A stretch of 64,000 nucleotides of DNA from Dactylosporangium roseum. Lineage in GTDB: Bacteria > Actinomycetota > Actinomycetes > Mycobacteriales > Micromonosporaceae. The translations under genes were made by a program, and so were the position numbers. Location: positions 1,541,001 through 1,605,000 of the forward strand of contig NZ_CP073721.1 of NCBI RefSeq assembly GCF_025264685.1. The letters run 5' to 3'. The first letter of the stretch is position 1; each line of letters opens with the position of its first letter. This document shows, in pieces, positions 8,193-16,877 of this stretch. A model generated the notes under the pieces. The model did not search any database. It was not told where the DNA came from and worked only from the letters and a program-made list of their open reading frames with translations.

Positions 8193-8759
8193 GTGACACG
8201 CATCGTGGCCGGGACGCTCGGCGGCCGGAGGCTGGTCGTGCCGGCCGGGCAGGGGACCCGTCCCACCTCCGACCGGGTGCGTGAGGCGCTGTTCAGCACG
8301 CTCGACACCCTCGTCGACCTCGACGGTGCCCGCTTCGCCGACCTCTACGCCGGCTCCGGCGCCGTGGGGCTGGAGGCCTGCTCGCGCGGGGCTTCGCACG
8401 TACTGCTGGCGGAGTCCGACGCCAAGGCCGCCCGGGTCGCGCGGTCCAACATCGCCACGCTCGGCGTGGGTGGCCGGGTCCGGCTCGTCGCCGACAAGGT
8501 CGAGCGGCTGCTCGCCGGCCCGCCCGAAGAGCCGTTCGACGTGGTGTTCGTCGACCCGCCCTACGCGGTCACCGACGAGCGGGTGCGTGACGTCCTGCGG
8601 GCGCTCGCCGAGCGGTGGCTCGCCCCGGACGCCCTGGTGGTCGTCGAGCGGTCCGGCCGCGGCGCCCCGATGGCCTGGCCGGAGGGCCTCCAGGGGCACG
8701 CCGAGCGGCGGTATGGCGAGACGACCCTGTGGTATGCCCGACGCGACGCGGAAGGCTGA
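8193..8759 (+). CDS. rsmD: 16S rRNA (guanine(966)-N(2))-methyltransferase
   Basis: 188 residues. SAM-dependent methyltransferase with N-terminal RIVAGTLGGRRL, the SAM loop DLYAGSGAVGLEACSRGA and the catalytic FVDPPY motif (about residue 121), which places it in the RsmD family acting on 16S rRNA G966 during 30S assembly. Followed by coaD, the usual rsmD-coaD pair. TAGGCT at 8181-8186 stands exactly 6 nt before the GTG start and no Shine-Dalgarno is present, so transcription is probably leaderless and independent of recG. Confidence 0.95.
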   Translation: MTRIVAGTLGGRRLVVPAGQGTRPTSDRVREALFSTLDTLVDLDGARFADLYAGSGAVGLEACSRGASHVLLAESDAKAARVARSNIATLGVGGRVRLVADKVERLLAGPPEEPFDVVFVDPPYAVTDERVRDVLRALAERWLAPDALVVVERSGRGAPMAWPEGLQGHAERRYGETTLWYARRDAEG

Positions 8760-8816
8760 CGTGGCCTTGTCCGGTCCTTTGGTACGGTCCCCGCTCATGA
8801 GGCTTGGGCTGGTGCG

Positions 8817-9314
8817 ATGAGGCGCGCGGTCTGTCCGGGTTCGTTCGACCCGGTCACGAACGGGCACCTCGACATCGTCGGGCGGGCATCGAAGATGTTC
8901 GACGAGGTTGTCGTTGCTGTGCTGATCAATCAGAGCAAGGCGGGGCTGTTCACCGTCGACGAACGGCTGGAGATGCTCGCGGAGGTGACCGCCCCCTACG
9001 CCAACGTCAGGGTCGACGCCTTCCAGGGCCTGCTGGTCGACTTCTGCCACACCCATGAGATCACCGCGATCGTCAAGGGCGTCCGGGTCGCCGGCGACTT
9101 CGACTACGAGCTGCAGATGGCCCAGATGAACCTGGGGCTGGGGGGCATCGAGACCCTCTTCATGCCGACCAACCCCAGGTTCTCGTTCGTCTCCTCGAGC
9201 CTGATCAAAGAGGTTGCCAAGTGGGGCGGCGACGTTTCGCCGCATGTACCCGATCTCGTGGTGAATCGGCTGCGGGAGCGGTTCGCCTCCGGCCGTGATC
9301 CGTCGCGAAACTGA
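8817..9314 (+). CDS. coaD: Phosphopantetheine adenylyltransferase
   Basis: 165 residues. Converts 4'-phosphopantetheine and ATP to dephospho-CoA, the fourth step of CoA synthesis. The nucleotidyltransferase motif is GSFDPVTNGHLDI (TxGH-type), with VKGVRVAGDFDYELQMA and the C-terminal FVSSSLIKEVA (ISSTxxR-like) segment. The ATG at 8817 gives the standard length. Likely coupled to rsmD, 57 nt upstream. Confidence 0.96.
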   Translation: MRRAVCPGSFDPVTNGHLDIVGRASKMFDEVVVAVLINQSKAGLFTVDERLEMLAEVTAPYANVRVDAFQGLLVDFCHTHEITAIVKGVRVAGDFDYELQMAQMNLGLGGIETLFMPTNPRFSFVSSSLIKEVAKWGGDVSPHVPDLVVNRLRERFASGRDPSRN

Positions 9315-9401
9315 GCGGAAACCAGAGTGGCGATGGAGCGGCATCACGGTTTGGGCCGCATGATGGTTACGTCGTTCGACGTTGGACAGGAGTGACCGCA
9401 G

Positions 9402-9902
9402 GTGGATCCGCTCGAGAACATCGACCAGATCATCGCGCTGGTTGAGGGTGCACGGTCGGCGCCGATGTCGCGGAGCAACTTCGTGTTCGACCGGGCCGAG
9501 ATGATCAACCTGCTCGACCAACTGCGCGCCGACCTGCCGGGTGAGCTTCGGCGGGCCACCGCGCTGCTCGAGGAGCGGGACAAGATCGTCGACGCCGGGC
9601 GGCGCGAGGCCGAGCGGATCATCGCGGAGGCGGAGGCGGAGCACACCCGTCTCGTCTCGATCAACGAGATCGTCGTCTCCGCCGAGCACGAGGCGTCCCG
9701 GATGATCAACGAGGCGCGTGCGGAGACCCAGCGGCTGCGCGACGAGGTCGACGACTACGTCGACACGGCCCTGGCCAACTTCGAGCAGTTCCTGACCAGG
9801 TCGCTCGCCTCCATCGAGCGCGGCCGGGACAAGATGCACGCCCTGCGGGAGATCGGCTCCTTCACCCCGTCCGGCGAGGACGACCGGCCGTTGCCGTTCT
9901 GA
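9402..9902 (+). CDS. sepIVA: SepIVA-like DivIVA-domain septation protein
   Basis: 166 residues, GTG start with AGGAG about 10 nt upstream. N-terminal MDPLENIDQIIALVEGARSAPMSRSNFVFDRAEM is the conserved opening of the actinobacterial SepIVA/Wag31-related family; the rest (about 45-145) is a long coiled coil rich in E, R and A (LLEERDKIVDAGRREAERII). Gene order sepIVA-yceD-rpmF/rnc-mutM-smc equals the mycobacterial Rv2927c neighbourhood, which supports the assignment. In mycobacteria SepIVA is needed for division and intracellular membrane-domain organisation; here the same role is inferred. Confidence 0.8.
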   Translation: MDPLENIDQIIALVEGARSAPMSRSNFVFDRAEMINLLDQLRADLPGELRRATALLEERDKIVDAGRREAERIIAEAEAEHTRLVSINEIVVSAEHEASRMINEARAETQRLRDEVDDYVDTALANFEQFLTRSLASIERGRDKMHALREIGSFTPSGEDDRPLPF

Positions 9903-9960
9903 GAGGCGCCCGGGGAAGCGATAAGGTAGGGGCGATTCGACGGAAGATCTGCCGCTCGGG

Positions 9961-9966
9961 TAGCCT
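9961..9966 (+). promoter_or_regulatory. -10 hexamer before yceD-rpmF-plsX-rnc
   Basis: TAGCCT about 34 nt before the yceD ATG, matching the TANNNT -10 class used elsewhere in the window; a start of transcription near 9973 would leave a leader of roughly 27 nt. No good -35 is seen. Confidence 0.35.
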
Positions 9967-9999
9967 TGTCCGTCGGCCCTGCCTGGCCGGAGTCTGAAG

Positions 10000-10563
10000 A
10001 TGCCACACCAACAGCACCCGCAACTGGATCCCCGGTCGCCGCTGGTCCTCGAGACGAGAGACCTCCCACGCCGACCGGGTGCTCTGCATGCGGTCTCGCG
10101 GAGGGTGCCGGCCCCGGATGACCTCGGTCTGGAGCTGATCGGCGTGCCCCAGGGCGCCGAGCTCGACCTCCGACTGCGCATGGAGTCGGTGTCCGAAGGC
10201 GTTCTCGTCTCCGGCACCGTCACCGGCCCGCTGGTGGGTGAGTGCGGACGCTGCCTACGTCCGATCAGCGACACGCTGGACGTCCCGATCCAAGAGTTCT
10301 ATGCCTACGTGCACAGCACCACGGACGAGACGACCGACGAGGACGAGGTCGGACGGCTGCAGGGCGACCTGATCGACCTGGAGCCGGCACTGCGGGACGC
10401 GGTGGTGCTCTCCCTGGCCGCCAACCCCGTGTGCCGCGAAGACTGCCCAGGGCTGTGCCCCGACTGCGGGGTGCCGCTCGACGAACTGCCCGAGGGACAC
10501 AGCCACGAGCAGCTCGACCCGCGCTGGGCCGCCCTGTCCCAGATCAAGACGTCAGAGGAGTAA
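10000..10563 (+). CDS. yceD: YceD family protein (DUF177), probable 23S rRNA accumulation protein
   Basis: 187 residues. DUF177 domain with VSGTVTGPLVGECGRCLRPI and the metal-site-like CREDCPGLCPDCGVPL (about residues 146-161, four cysteines). YceD proteins are almost always cotranscribed with rpmF, as here (5 nt gap), and affect 23S rRNA accumulation in bacteria and plastids. The N-terminal 35 residues (HQQHPQLDPRSPLVLETRDLPRRPG) are the usual actinobacterial extension. Confidence 0.9.
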   Translation: MPHQQHPQLDPRSPLVLETRDLPRRPGALHAVSRRVPAPDDLGLELIGVPQGAELDLRLRMESVSEGVLVSGTVTGPLVGECGRCLRPISDTLDVPIQEFYAYVHSTTDETTDEDEVGRLQGDLIDLEPALRDAVVLSLAANPVCREDCPGLCPDCGVPLDELPEGHSHEQLDPRWAALSQIKTSEE

Positions 10564-10568
10564 GACCC

Positions 10569-10742
10569 GTGGCCGTTCCCAAGCGGAAGATGTCGCGCAG
10601 CAACACCCGGTCGCGCCGGAGCCAGTGGAAAGCCGTCGCGGTCTCCACGCAGCCGTGCCCCCAGTGCCGCTCGCCGAAGCTGCCCCACGCTGCCTGCTCG
10701 GTCTGCGGCACGTACAACGGCCGCCAGGTCATCGAGGTCTGA
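10569..10742 (+). CDS. rpmF: 50S ribosomal protein L32
   Basis: 57 residues from GTG 10569 (VAVPKRKMSRSNTRSRRSQWK...). Four cysteines in CPQC and CSVC form the zinc ribbon of the C+ type of L32. AGAGGAG at the end of yceD acts as ribosome binding site. First gene of the rpmF-plsX-rnc arrangement that links ribosome and phospholipid synthesis. Confidence 0.96.
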   Translation: MAVPKRKMSRSNTRSRRSQWKAVAVSTQPCPQCRSPKLPHAACSVCGTYNGRQVIEV

Positions 10743-10755
10743 CCACCGGGTCCGG

Positions 10756-11772
10756 GTGACGCGATCCGACCGATCGCCGCACGGCGGGGATCTCCCGTCC
10801 GGCGTCGCGCGGATCGCCGTCGACCTCCTCGGCGGGGATGGGGCTCCCGCCGTGGTGGTTGACGGCGCTCTGCGTGCATGCAGCGCCGATCCAGACCTCC
10901 AACTCGTCCTCGTCGGGCCGCAAGCAGCGGCGGACGAGGTCATCGGCGCGCTCGCGGTCGCAGACCGGGAGCGCGTCAGTGTCATCGTGGTCGAGAGTCA
11001 CATCGGCATGGCCGACGCGCCGTTGCGCAACATCCGCCGGGAGACGACGGTGCGGGCCGCCGCCGAGGCGGTCTACGCCGGCCGGGCCCACGGCATGGTC
11101 TCGGCCGGGTCGAGCGGCGCCGCCGTCGCCGCGTCCGCGCACGTCCTGGGCCGGCTCCGCGGTGTCCGCCGGCCGGCGCTCGCCGCCGCGCTGCCCACCC
11201 CGCACGGGCCGGTCCTGCTCGTGGACGTCGGGGTGACCCTCGACGCGACGATGCTGGAGCTCGTCCAGCACGCGGTGCTCGGCGCCGCCTACGCCGTCGC
11301 CGCACTCAAGATCCAGAAGCCGCGCGTGGGCCTACTGTCCATCGGCAGCGAGCCCGGCAAGGGCGATCGCCTGCGCCGCGCCGTCTCCATCGCACTGTCG
11401 GACATCCCGCTGCCGACCGGCGGCCGGTACGTCGGCCTAGTCGAGGGCCACGACGTGCCGCAGGGCGGCCCGGCCGACGTCGTGGTGACCGACGGCTTCA
11501 CCGGAAACGTCCTGCTCAAGGGCATCGAGGGGGCCCTGCGGGGCACCCGGGGCCACGAGGCGGCCGCCGTGCTGCTCGGTGTCGTCGGCGACGTCGTGGT
11601 GTGCCACGGCTCCGCCGCCGGCGCCGACATCGCCGACGGCATCACCCTCGCCGCCCGTCTGCACCGCGACCGCATCATCCCCGCGGTCGCGGGGCTCGCC
11701 GACGATCTGCTGACCGAACTCTCCTCGGCCGGCGGCCTCACCATCCGTGACGCATTGGGAGAGCGCTCGTGA
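10756..11772 (+). CDS. plsX: Phosphate acyltransferase PlsX
   Basis: 338 residues, GTG start. Makes acyl-phosphate from acyl-ACP for phospholipid synthesis. Family signatures: [12 protein letters not shown] at the N-terminus, AGSSGA (SAGNTGA in most relatives), GSEPGKG and [18 protein letters not shown]. It overlaps rnc by 4 nt (GTGA). The N-terminal [16 protein letters not shown] is an extension before the domain; a GTG at the GVARIAVD position is an alternative start. Confidence 0.92.
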   Translation: MTRSDRSPHGGDLPSGVARIAVDLLGGDGAPAVVVDGALRACSADPDLQLVLVGPQAAADEVIGALAVADRERVSVIVVESHIGMADAPLRNIRRETTVRAAAEAVYAGRAHGMVSAGSSGAAVAASAHVLGRLRGVRRPALAAALPTPHGPVLLVDVGVTLDATMLELVQHAVLGAAYAVAALKIQKPRVGLLSIGSEPGKGDRLRRAVSIALSDIPLPTGGRYVGLVEGHDVPQGGPADVVVTDGFTGNVLLKGIEGALRGTRGHEAAAVLLGVVGDVVVCHGSAAGADIADGITLAARLHRDRIIPAVAGLADDLLTELSSAGGLTIRDALGERS

Positions 11773-12533
11773 AGAAACCGACCCAACTCGAGGCCGCCTT
11801 CGGCGTCGACTTCGACTCCGACATGCTGCGGCGTGCGCTGACGCACCGGTCCTACGCCTACGAGAACGGCGGCCTGCCCACCAACGAGCGGCTGGAGTTC
11901 CTCGGCGACGCGGTCCTCGGTGTGGTGATCACCACCGCCCTGTTCCACAACCACCCCGACCTGCCCGAGGGCCAGCTCGCCAAGCTTCGGGCCAGTGTGG
12001 TCAACATGCGGGCCCTCGCCGAGGTCGCCCGCCGGCTCGGCCCCGAGGGCATTGGCCCCTACCTTCTGCTCGGCAAGGGCGAGGAGGCCACCGGCGGGCG
12101 GGACAAGGCGAGCATCCTCGCCGACACACTCGAGGCGCTCATCGGCGGGATCTATCTGCAGTACGGCCTGGACACCACCGCGCAGGTGATCCACAAGCTG
12201 TTCGACGGGCTGATGGCGGAGGCCGCGCTCCGCGGCGCGGGGCTGGACTGGAAGACCAGCCTCCAGGAACTCACCGCCGGCCGTGGCCTGGGCGTTCCCG
12301 AGTACCGCATCGACGAGGAGGGGCCCGACCACGCCAAGAAGTTCACCGCCTGGGTGATCGTGGCCAAGCGGCGCTACGGCGGAGCGCAGGGCGGCAGCAA
12401 GAAGGAGGCCGAGCAGCGGGCCGCCGAGGCCGCCTGGAAGGAACTGTCCGCACGGTCGGTCGCCGACCAGGGGCGGGCCGGCGAGCCCGAGCCGGCGGAG
12501 ACCGAAACCCTCGATGATGACGCCGGTCACTGA
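11769..12533 (+). CDS. rnc: Ribonuclease III
   Basis: 254 residues. Double-strand-specific endonuclease for rRNA and mRNA processing. The signature [13 protein letters not shown] (about residues 39-51) holds the catalytic acidic residues, with the second acidic cluster in [15 protein letters not shown]; a dsRNA-binding domain covers about 165-235 ([15 protein letters not shown]..., [16 protein letters not shown]). GTG start overlaps the plsX stop. Confidence 0.96.
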   Translation: MKKPTQLEAAFGVDFDSDMLRRALTHRSYAYENGGLPTNERLEFLGDAVLGVVITTALFHNHPDLPEGQLAKLRASVVNMRALAEVARRLGPEGIGPYLLLGKGEEATGGRDKASILADTLEALIGGIYLQYGLDTTAQVIHKLFDGLMAEAALRGAGLDWKTSLQELTAGRGLGVPEYRIDEEGPDHAKKFTAWVIVAKRRYGGAQGGSKKEAEQRAAEAAWKELSARSVADQGRAGEPEPAETETLDDDAGH

Positions 12534-13671
12534 GGTTGTGCAGCGGCACAAACCGATGCTGCTGGCGTACCCCCTGGGGCTGTACGCGCTGAGCCGCCTC
12601 CTCCAACTGCTCTTCGTCTGGTGGATGGCGGACGACGGCAAGGTCCGTGACCGGCTGCTCGCCTGGGACGGCGGGCACTTCATCCGCGTCGCCGAAGAGG
12701 GCTATCCGACCGGGTACACGTACAACGCCGAGGGTCAGCTCGTCGGCAACGGCCTGGCGTTCTTCCCCGGCTACCCGATGCTCGTCCGGCTGACGCACTT
12801 CGTCACGCAGTTCGACTACGGCACCGCCGCGATCACCGTATCGTGGATCGCCGGAGGCTTCGCAGCGGTCCTGCTGTGCGCCCTCGGCACCCGGTTGTAC
12901 GACGAGCGGGTCGGCCTGGCGCTCACCGCGCTGTTCTGCGCCCAGCCGATGTCGATGGCGCTGTCGATGGCCTACTCGGAGGCGCTGTTCACCGCGCTCG
13001 TGGCCGGCATGCTGCTGTGCGCGCACCGCGGCGACTGGCTCCCGGCCGGGCTGCTCGGGCTCGGCGCCGCCCTGACCCGGCCGACGGGCGCCGCGGCCGC
13101 CGTCGCGCTCGCCGTCGCGGCCGGGCTGGCCGTCCACCAGGGGCGGCGGGAGGGTGGCACAGGCCGTACCACTGCCTGGAAACCCGCGGTCGCAGCCGGG
13201 ATCGCACTGGCCGGTGTGCCCGCCTACCTGCTGTGGGTCGGCATGCGTGTCGGCGATCTCGGCGCGTGGTTCGACATCCAGACGGCCGGCTGGGGCACGA
13301 CGTTCGACTACGGCCGATCCAGCCTCATGTTCGTCCGCGACGCGCTGCGCGACGGCGATGGCTGGGTCCAGGTCAGCGTCGCCTGGATGCTGATCGCCGT
13401 GGTGATCGCTGCCGCGGTGGCGATCACGATGAAGGTCTGGCCACCCCTGACCGTGTACGGGCTGATCGTCCTGGTGCTGGCCGTCGGCCAGGGCGGCTAC
13501 TACCACTCGAAGCCGCGGCTGCTGGTCCCGGCGTTGCTGATCCTCGTCCCGCCGGCCGTCGCACTCGGCAGGGCCAGACCGCGCACGATGGCGCTAGTCT
13601 TGGCGGCCTGCGGTGCGTTCGGGCTGTGGTACGGCTCGTATCTGATCACCGTCTGGCATTACGCGATCTAA
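12514..13671 (+). CDS. GT-C type integral membrane mannosyltransferase-like protein
   Basis: 385 residues with about nine hydrophobic segments. The first periplasmic loop has the WDGGHF and [11 protein letters not shown] blocks, and ALTRPTG and [11 protein letters not shown] occur later; this pattern matches the PIG-V-like actinobacterial polyprenyl-phosphate-dependent mannosyltransferases that build cell-envelope lipoglycans or glycosylate proteins. Exact donor and acceptor are not deducible. ATG 12514 lies inside the end of rnc (20-nt overlap), so it is coupled to rnc; mutM follows 8 nt later. Confidence 0.78.
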   Translation: MMTPVTEVVQRHKPMLLAYPLGLYALSRLLQLLFVWWMADDGKVRDRLLAWDGGHFIRVAEEGYPTGYTYNAEGQLVGNGLAFFPGYPMLVRLTHFVTQFDYGTAAITVSWIAGGFAAVLLCALGTRLYDERVGLALTALFCAQPMSMALSMAYSEALFTALVAGMLLCAHRGDWLPAGLLGLGAALTRPTGAAAAVALAVAAGLAVHQGRREGGTGRTTAWKPAVAAGIALAGVPAYLLWVGMRVGDLGAWFDIQTAGWGTTFDYGRSSLMFVRDALRDGDGWVQVSVAWMLIAVVIAAAVAITMKVWPPLTVYGLIVLVLAVGQGGYYHSKPRLLVPALLILVPPAVALGRARPRTMALVLAACGAFGLWYGSYLITVWHYAI

Positions 13672-13679
13672 GGACTCCT

Positions 13680-14531
13680 ATGCCTGAGCTGCCCGAGGTC
13701 GAGACCGTCCGCCGCGGCCTCGACAAGTGGGTGTCCGGCCGGCGTATCGCCACCGTCGAGGTGCTGCACCCGCGGGCGATCCGCCGCCACCTGCCCGGCT
13801 CGGCCCACTTCGCCGACGTGCTCGCCGGTCGGCGGGTCGGGGCGGTGATGCGGCGCGGGAAGTACCTCTGGCTGCCCCTCGACGACGAGGACGCCCTCAT
13901 CGGCCACCTCGGCATGTCCGGTCAGCTCCTGCTGCGGCCGGTCGCGGCCCCGCCGGAGACGCACCTGCGGGTGCGGTTCACGTTCGACGACGACGGCCCG
14001 GAGCTGCGCTTCGTCGACCAGCGCACGTTCGGCGGCCTCAGCGTGTCGGCGGGCGGTGCCGTCCTGCCGGCCGAGCTGGCGCACATCGCGCTCGACCCGG
14101 TCGACTCGCTGTTCGTCGACGACGCGTTCGTGGAGGCCATGCGCCGCCGCCGGACGGAGGTCAAGCGGGCGCTGCTGGACCAGACCCTGATCTCGGGCGT
14201 GGGCAACATCTACGCCGACGAGGCGCTGTGGCGGGCCTCGTTGCACGGTGCGCGGGACACGTCGCGGCTGACCCGTCCGGCGGTCCGCCGCCTGCTGGAG
14301 CACGTCCGTGACGTGCTGAACGAGGCGATCGGGCAGGGCGGGACAAGTTTCGACGCGCTGTATGTCGACGTGAACGGTGAAAGCGGATACTTCGACCGGT
14401 CGCTGAATGCGTACGGCCGGGAGGGTCTTCCCTGCAAGCGGTGCGGCACTCCGATCCGCCGTGAGGCATTCATGAACCGGTCGTCATTCTCGTGCCCGAA
14501 ATGCCAGCCCCGTCCGCGCCGCATTCTATAG
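13680..14531 (+). CDS. mutM: Formamidopyrimidine-DNA glycosylase
   Basis: 283 residues. Excises 8-oxoguanine and formamidopyrimidines with AP-lyase activity. Starts [14 protein letters not shown]: after Met removal Pro1 is the nucleophile and Glu2 is catalytic; the [10 protein letters not shown] lysine and [14 protein letters not shown]-contact motif follow. The C-terminal zinc finger is C..C (CKRCG) and C..C (CPKCQ). AAGGA lies 5 nt upstream of the ATG. Confidence 0.97.
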   Translation: MPELPEVETVRRGLDKWVSGRRIATVEVLHPRAIRRHLPGSAHFADVLAGRRVGAVMRRGKYLWLPLDDEDALIGHLGMSGQLLLRPVAAPPETHLRVRFTFDDDGPELRFVDQRTFGGLSVSAGGAVLPAELAHIALDPVDSLFVDDAFVEAMRRRRTEVKRALLDQTLISGVGNIYADEALWRASLHGARDTSRLTRPAVRRLLEHVRDVLNEAIGQGGTSFDALYVDVNGESGYFDRSLNAYGREGLPCKRCGTPIRREAFMNRSSFSCPKCQPRPRRIL

Positions 14532-14656
14532 ACGGTGGTTGTTGTACGGTCGACGGTTTTTCTCTCGGCCGAGCGCGCACGTTTTCTCCCGTCACGATCT
14601 GTTGCGAATTGCCGAGAAGAGGTCGATCTTGGAGGATTCCGGCCCTGTGGCGGGGT

Positions 14657-15469
14657 TCAGGCGCCCGCTGCCGGGCCCCACACGGCTGCCGCCGTCGGGG
14701 CCGCGTTGACCTGGCGGTGCGGGCGGGAGCGGCGGGGGAGCGGCGTGGGCTTGCTCAGCTCGCCGATGCTCCGACCCAGGCCGCACCAGGCGGGCAGGTC
14801 CGCGTAGGGATCCGGGGCGCCCAGGTCCGTCACCAGGCCGAAGCCTGCCCCACGGGCCACCTGTAACCGCGACGCCTCGTCGAGATTCCACGGCGGAACC
14901 GCGTGCACCAGGTGCCCGTCGCCGGGGCGGGCCCCCTCGCACGACCAGCGGCGGTACTCGCGCCAACTCCCGTCGAACACGCACACCGGGATGCCCAGGT
15001 CGCGGTACGCATCGTCCGGTGGCTCGCCGGGGTTCAGCACGACGTCCGGCAGGCCCGCGCGGGTCGCGGCCTGCGCGGCGACGGCCACCGGGCCGATCGC
15101 GTACGGACTGACGGGCGTGCGGTCGAGGAACACCCCGCGGACCGGGTATCCGGCCCAGCGGTACACGTCGGCGCGGATCTGGCTGACGGGCCGGGTGCCG
15201 TAGTCGACGTCGACGTAGCCGAGCAGTCGCGTGCCGGCGGCATCGAGGCGGCTCATGGCGGCCGTCCACAACGGATCACGGCCGCTGCCGGGTCCGTGCG
15301 CCACGTCGACGACGACGGTGAATGCCGGACCGTGTCCCGCGATGATCTCCCATGCGTGTGGCCGGGCGAGCGGATGCGCCCGCAGTGGCAGGAGCGTCGG
15401 AACCCGGTCCACGACCGGACTAACGATGCTGGGCCCCCTCAAGCACGGCCGGTGTCCATGGTCCGACAA
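14657..15469 (-). CDS. Spherulation-specific family 4 (Spherulin4) domain protein
   Basis: About 270 residues as drawn. It has the Spherulin4 barrel pattern: VVDVAHGPGSGRDPLWTAAMSRL, LLGYVDVDYGTRPVSQIRADVYRW, YPVRGVFLDRTP and late VFDGSWREYRRW. Members are secreted or glycosidase-like proteins of uncertain activity; no signal peptide is visible here, so this copy looks cytosolic or mis-started. The start is uncertain: the frame begins inside the CAP-like gene (31-nt overlap), and a GTG at the VDRVPTLL position is a likely alternative. Lies downstream of the CAP-like gene on the same strand. Confidence 0.6.
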   Translation of the reverse strand: MSDHGHRPCLRGPSIVSPVVDRVPTLLPLRAHPLARPHAWEIIAGHGPAFTVVVDVAHGPGSGRDPLWTAAMSRLDAAGTRLLGYVDVDYGTRPVSQIRADVYRWAGYPVRGVFLDRTPVSPYAIGPVAVAAQAATRAGLPDVVLNPGEPPDDAYRDLGIPVCVFDGSWREYRRWSCEGARPGDGHLVHAVPPWNLDEASRLQVARGAGFGLVTDLGAPDPYADLPAWCGLGRSIGELSKPTPLPRRSRPHRQVNAAPTAAAVWGPAAGA

Positions 15470-16095
15470 GCCGTGCGGCCGCGCATCGCGGCGCCGCCAC
15501 CGACCGGTCTGATGTCGCGGCCGACCGGTACGTCGCGATCGTTGTCGTCGCGCGGCCGGCCCCTGACCGCGTCGCCCGCGTCGCCCGCGTCGCCGCGCCG
15601 CGCGGTCAGCTCGCCGGCGAATTCCGAATAGCCGGCCTTTGCTGCGCGTGCCGCCGGATCGCTGCCGTCATTGCCCCTGCCGCCGGTGACGTTGTTGGTC
15701 GCCGGGTCCGCGCTGTTTGCCCGTGCGGCGGTGCGGATCTGGCCATTCATGCGGACCGGCTCGCATCGCTCCTTCCGCCGTCCATTGTTCACGAGTTGTA
15801 CGATCCGGTCCTCGTAATTCGTATTGAACTTCGCGGAACCGAGTGCGGGCGCGGCGCTGCTCGATTTCCCGGCCGGGGACGCGGATTGCGACGGCGCGAC
15901 GGAAGTGGGCTCGCCGGTCCGCTCCACGACGGTTTCCGGCGCGGCCGGTTGCGCATTGCCGGTGCTGGGTCCACCGTCCGTGAGAGCGGGAATGATCACC
16001 GCGCTCAGGTCGTGGCGGACCGGCACGCCGGTGGTGATCGTGGCGCTGCCGACGGGGCCGAGCCGGTCCAGGAGACCGGGCTGCGGCGCTGTCAT
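15439..16095 (-). CDS. Degenerate CAP (SCP/PR1)-like protein
   Basis: 218 residues from ATG 16093-16095 (GGGAGA about 8 nt upstream). After a Pro/Ser/Ala-rich stretch (about 35-95) it has the opening of an actinobacterial CAP domain: YEDRIVQLVNNGRRKERCEPVRMNGQIRTAARANSADPA (read in two parts). The rest has decayed: the usual GENIA.G reads GELTARRG, and the W...SPGHR..IL block reads RGRPRDDNDRDVPVG, so the conserved Trp and cavity His are gone. The N-terminal region lacks a hydrophobic signal core. Probably a pseudogene-like ORF or a protein that has lost the CAP cavity. Confidence 0.5.
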   Translation of the reverse strand: MTAPQPGLLDRLGPVGSATITTGVPVRHDLSAVIIPALTDGGPSTGNAQPAAPETVVERTGEPTSVAPSQSASPAGKSSSAAPALGSAKFNTNYEDRIVQLVNNGRRKERCEPVRMNGQIRTAARANSADPATNNVTGGRGNDGSDPAARAAKAGYSEFAGELTARRGDAGDAGDAVRGRPRDDNDRDVPVGRDIRPVGGGAAMRGRTACRTMDTGRA

Positions 16096-16400
16096 CGCAT
16101 GTCTCCCGGTCTGCTCAGCAAGGCCTTTGAATTTCCCCGGAGACGCTACTTCCCAGTGGCGCCGTGGGGCAACCGGTGGCACACTGCCACGATCGGGCGG
16201 CGCGGTGCCGATCACGCACCCGGGTGAGTGAGAACACCCTGGCCAGGACGTTTGGCGTGCCAGTTGGCTTGACTAAGTCGCGTGCCCGAAGGAACATAGA
16301 GGGGTCGCCAGTCGCGCCCATTCATGCCCTTGTGCTTCGGTCGCGGGTGCTGGGCGCGCGTTTGCCGGAATCGACCGGCTGCGCTTATCAAGGAGACGAT
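16096..16400. other. Divergent intergenic region, CAP-like gene / small coiled-coil gene
   Basis: No gene seen. A TTGACT at 16269-16274 with a poor AACATA at 16293-16298 (18-nt spacing) could be a promoter towards the small coiled-coil gene; AAGGAGA at 16390-16396 is its ribosome binding site. Nothing else recognised. Confidence 0.4.
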
Positions 16401-16595
16401 ATGGCTAAGGCCCTCTTCGGCCACGTGGGCGGTGCGCCCGATCGGCGCCTCGTAGACGAGGTCACTCAACTGCGTGCCAAGGTTCGGGCGCTCGAGTTCG
16501 AGATCGTTCGGCTCCGTGCCGAAAACGACCGGCTCGCCGCGGCGGCTTCGGAGACGGATCACCTGGTCCGCCTCGCTGAGCCGGCGATGGCCTGA
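16401..16595 (+). CDS. Small conserved actinobacterial coiled-coil protein
   Basis: 64 residues (MAKALFGHVGGAPDRRLVDEVTQLRAK...). ATG 16401 with AAGGAGA 5 nt upstream, and high third-position GC. The MAKALFGHVGG opening followed by a heptad-like helix (TQLRAKVRALEFEIVRLRAENDRL) is a pattern I recognise from short, widely conserved actinomycete proteins of unknown function. It precedes smc but a hairpin and about 280 nt separate them. Confidence 0.75.
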   Translation: MAKALFGHVGGAPDRRLVDEVTQLRAKVRALEFEIVRLRAENDRLAAAASETDHLVRLAEPAMA

Positions 16596-16613
16596 GTTTT
16601 CAGGACGTCGGAA

Positions 16614-16635
16614 GATCGCCGGCAGGCCGGCGATC
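16614..16635 (+). terminator. Putative terminator hairpin after the small coiled-coil gene
   Basis: Perfect 10-bp inverted repeat (16614-16623 / 16626-16635) 19 nt after the stop codon, without a T-run. GC-rich hairpins without U-tracts are common actinomycete terminators. Confidence 0.45.
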
Positions 16636-16877
16636 CTCGGTGGAACCTACGCAGAACCGCACAGTAACCCGCGCGCCGACATCCATGGGGTCTCGGCGCG
16701 CAGTCATGTCCGGGGTCGGTCGGCCCGGACGTCCGGTTGGTGACTCGAGTGACCCGAGTGGCCGGTGTGCCCACGACACGCGCATTATGGTGTGCGGTGC
16801 TGCGGGGTTGGGTAGTCTCCCGGCGGTACCCTCCCGGATGACACAGCCCGGCAAATCACCTCGACCCGTGGAGTTCC

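Noticed and set aside
7473..10274. Long minus-strand open frame (about 930 codons) opposite recG-rsmD-coaD-sepIVA
   Set aside because: Same reason: GC-driven antisense frame crossing several certain genes.
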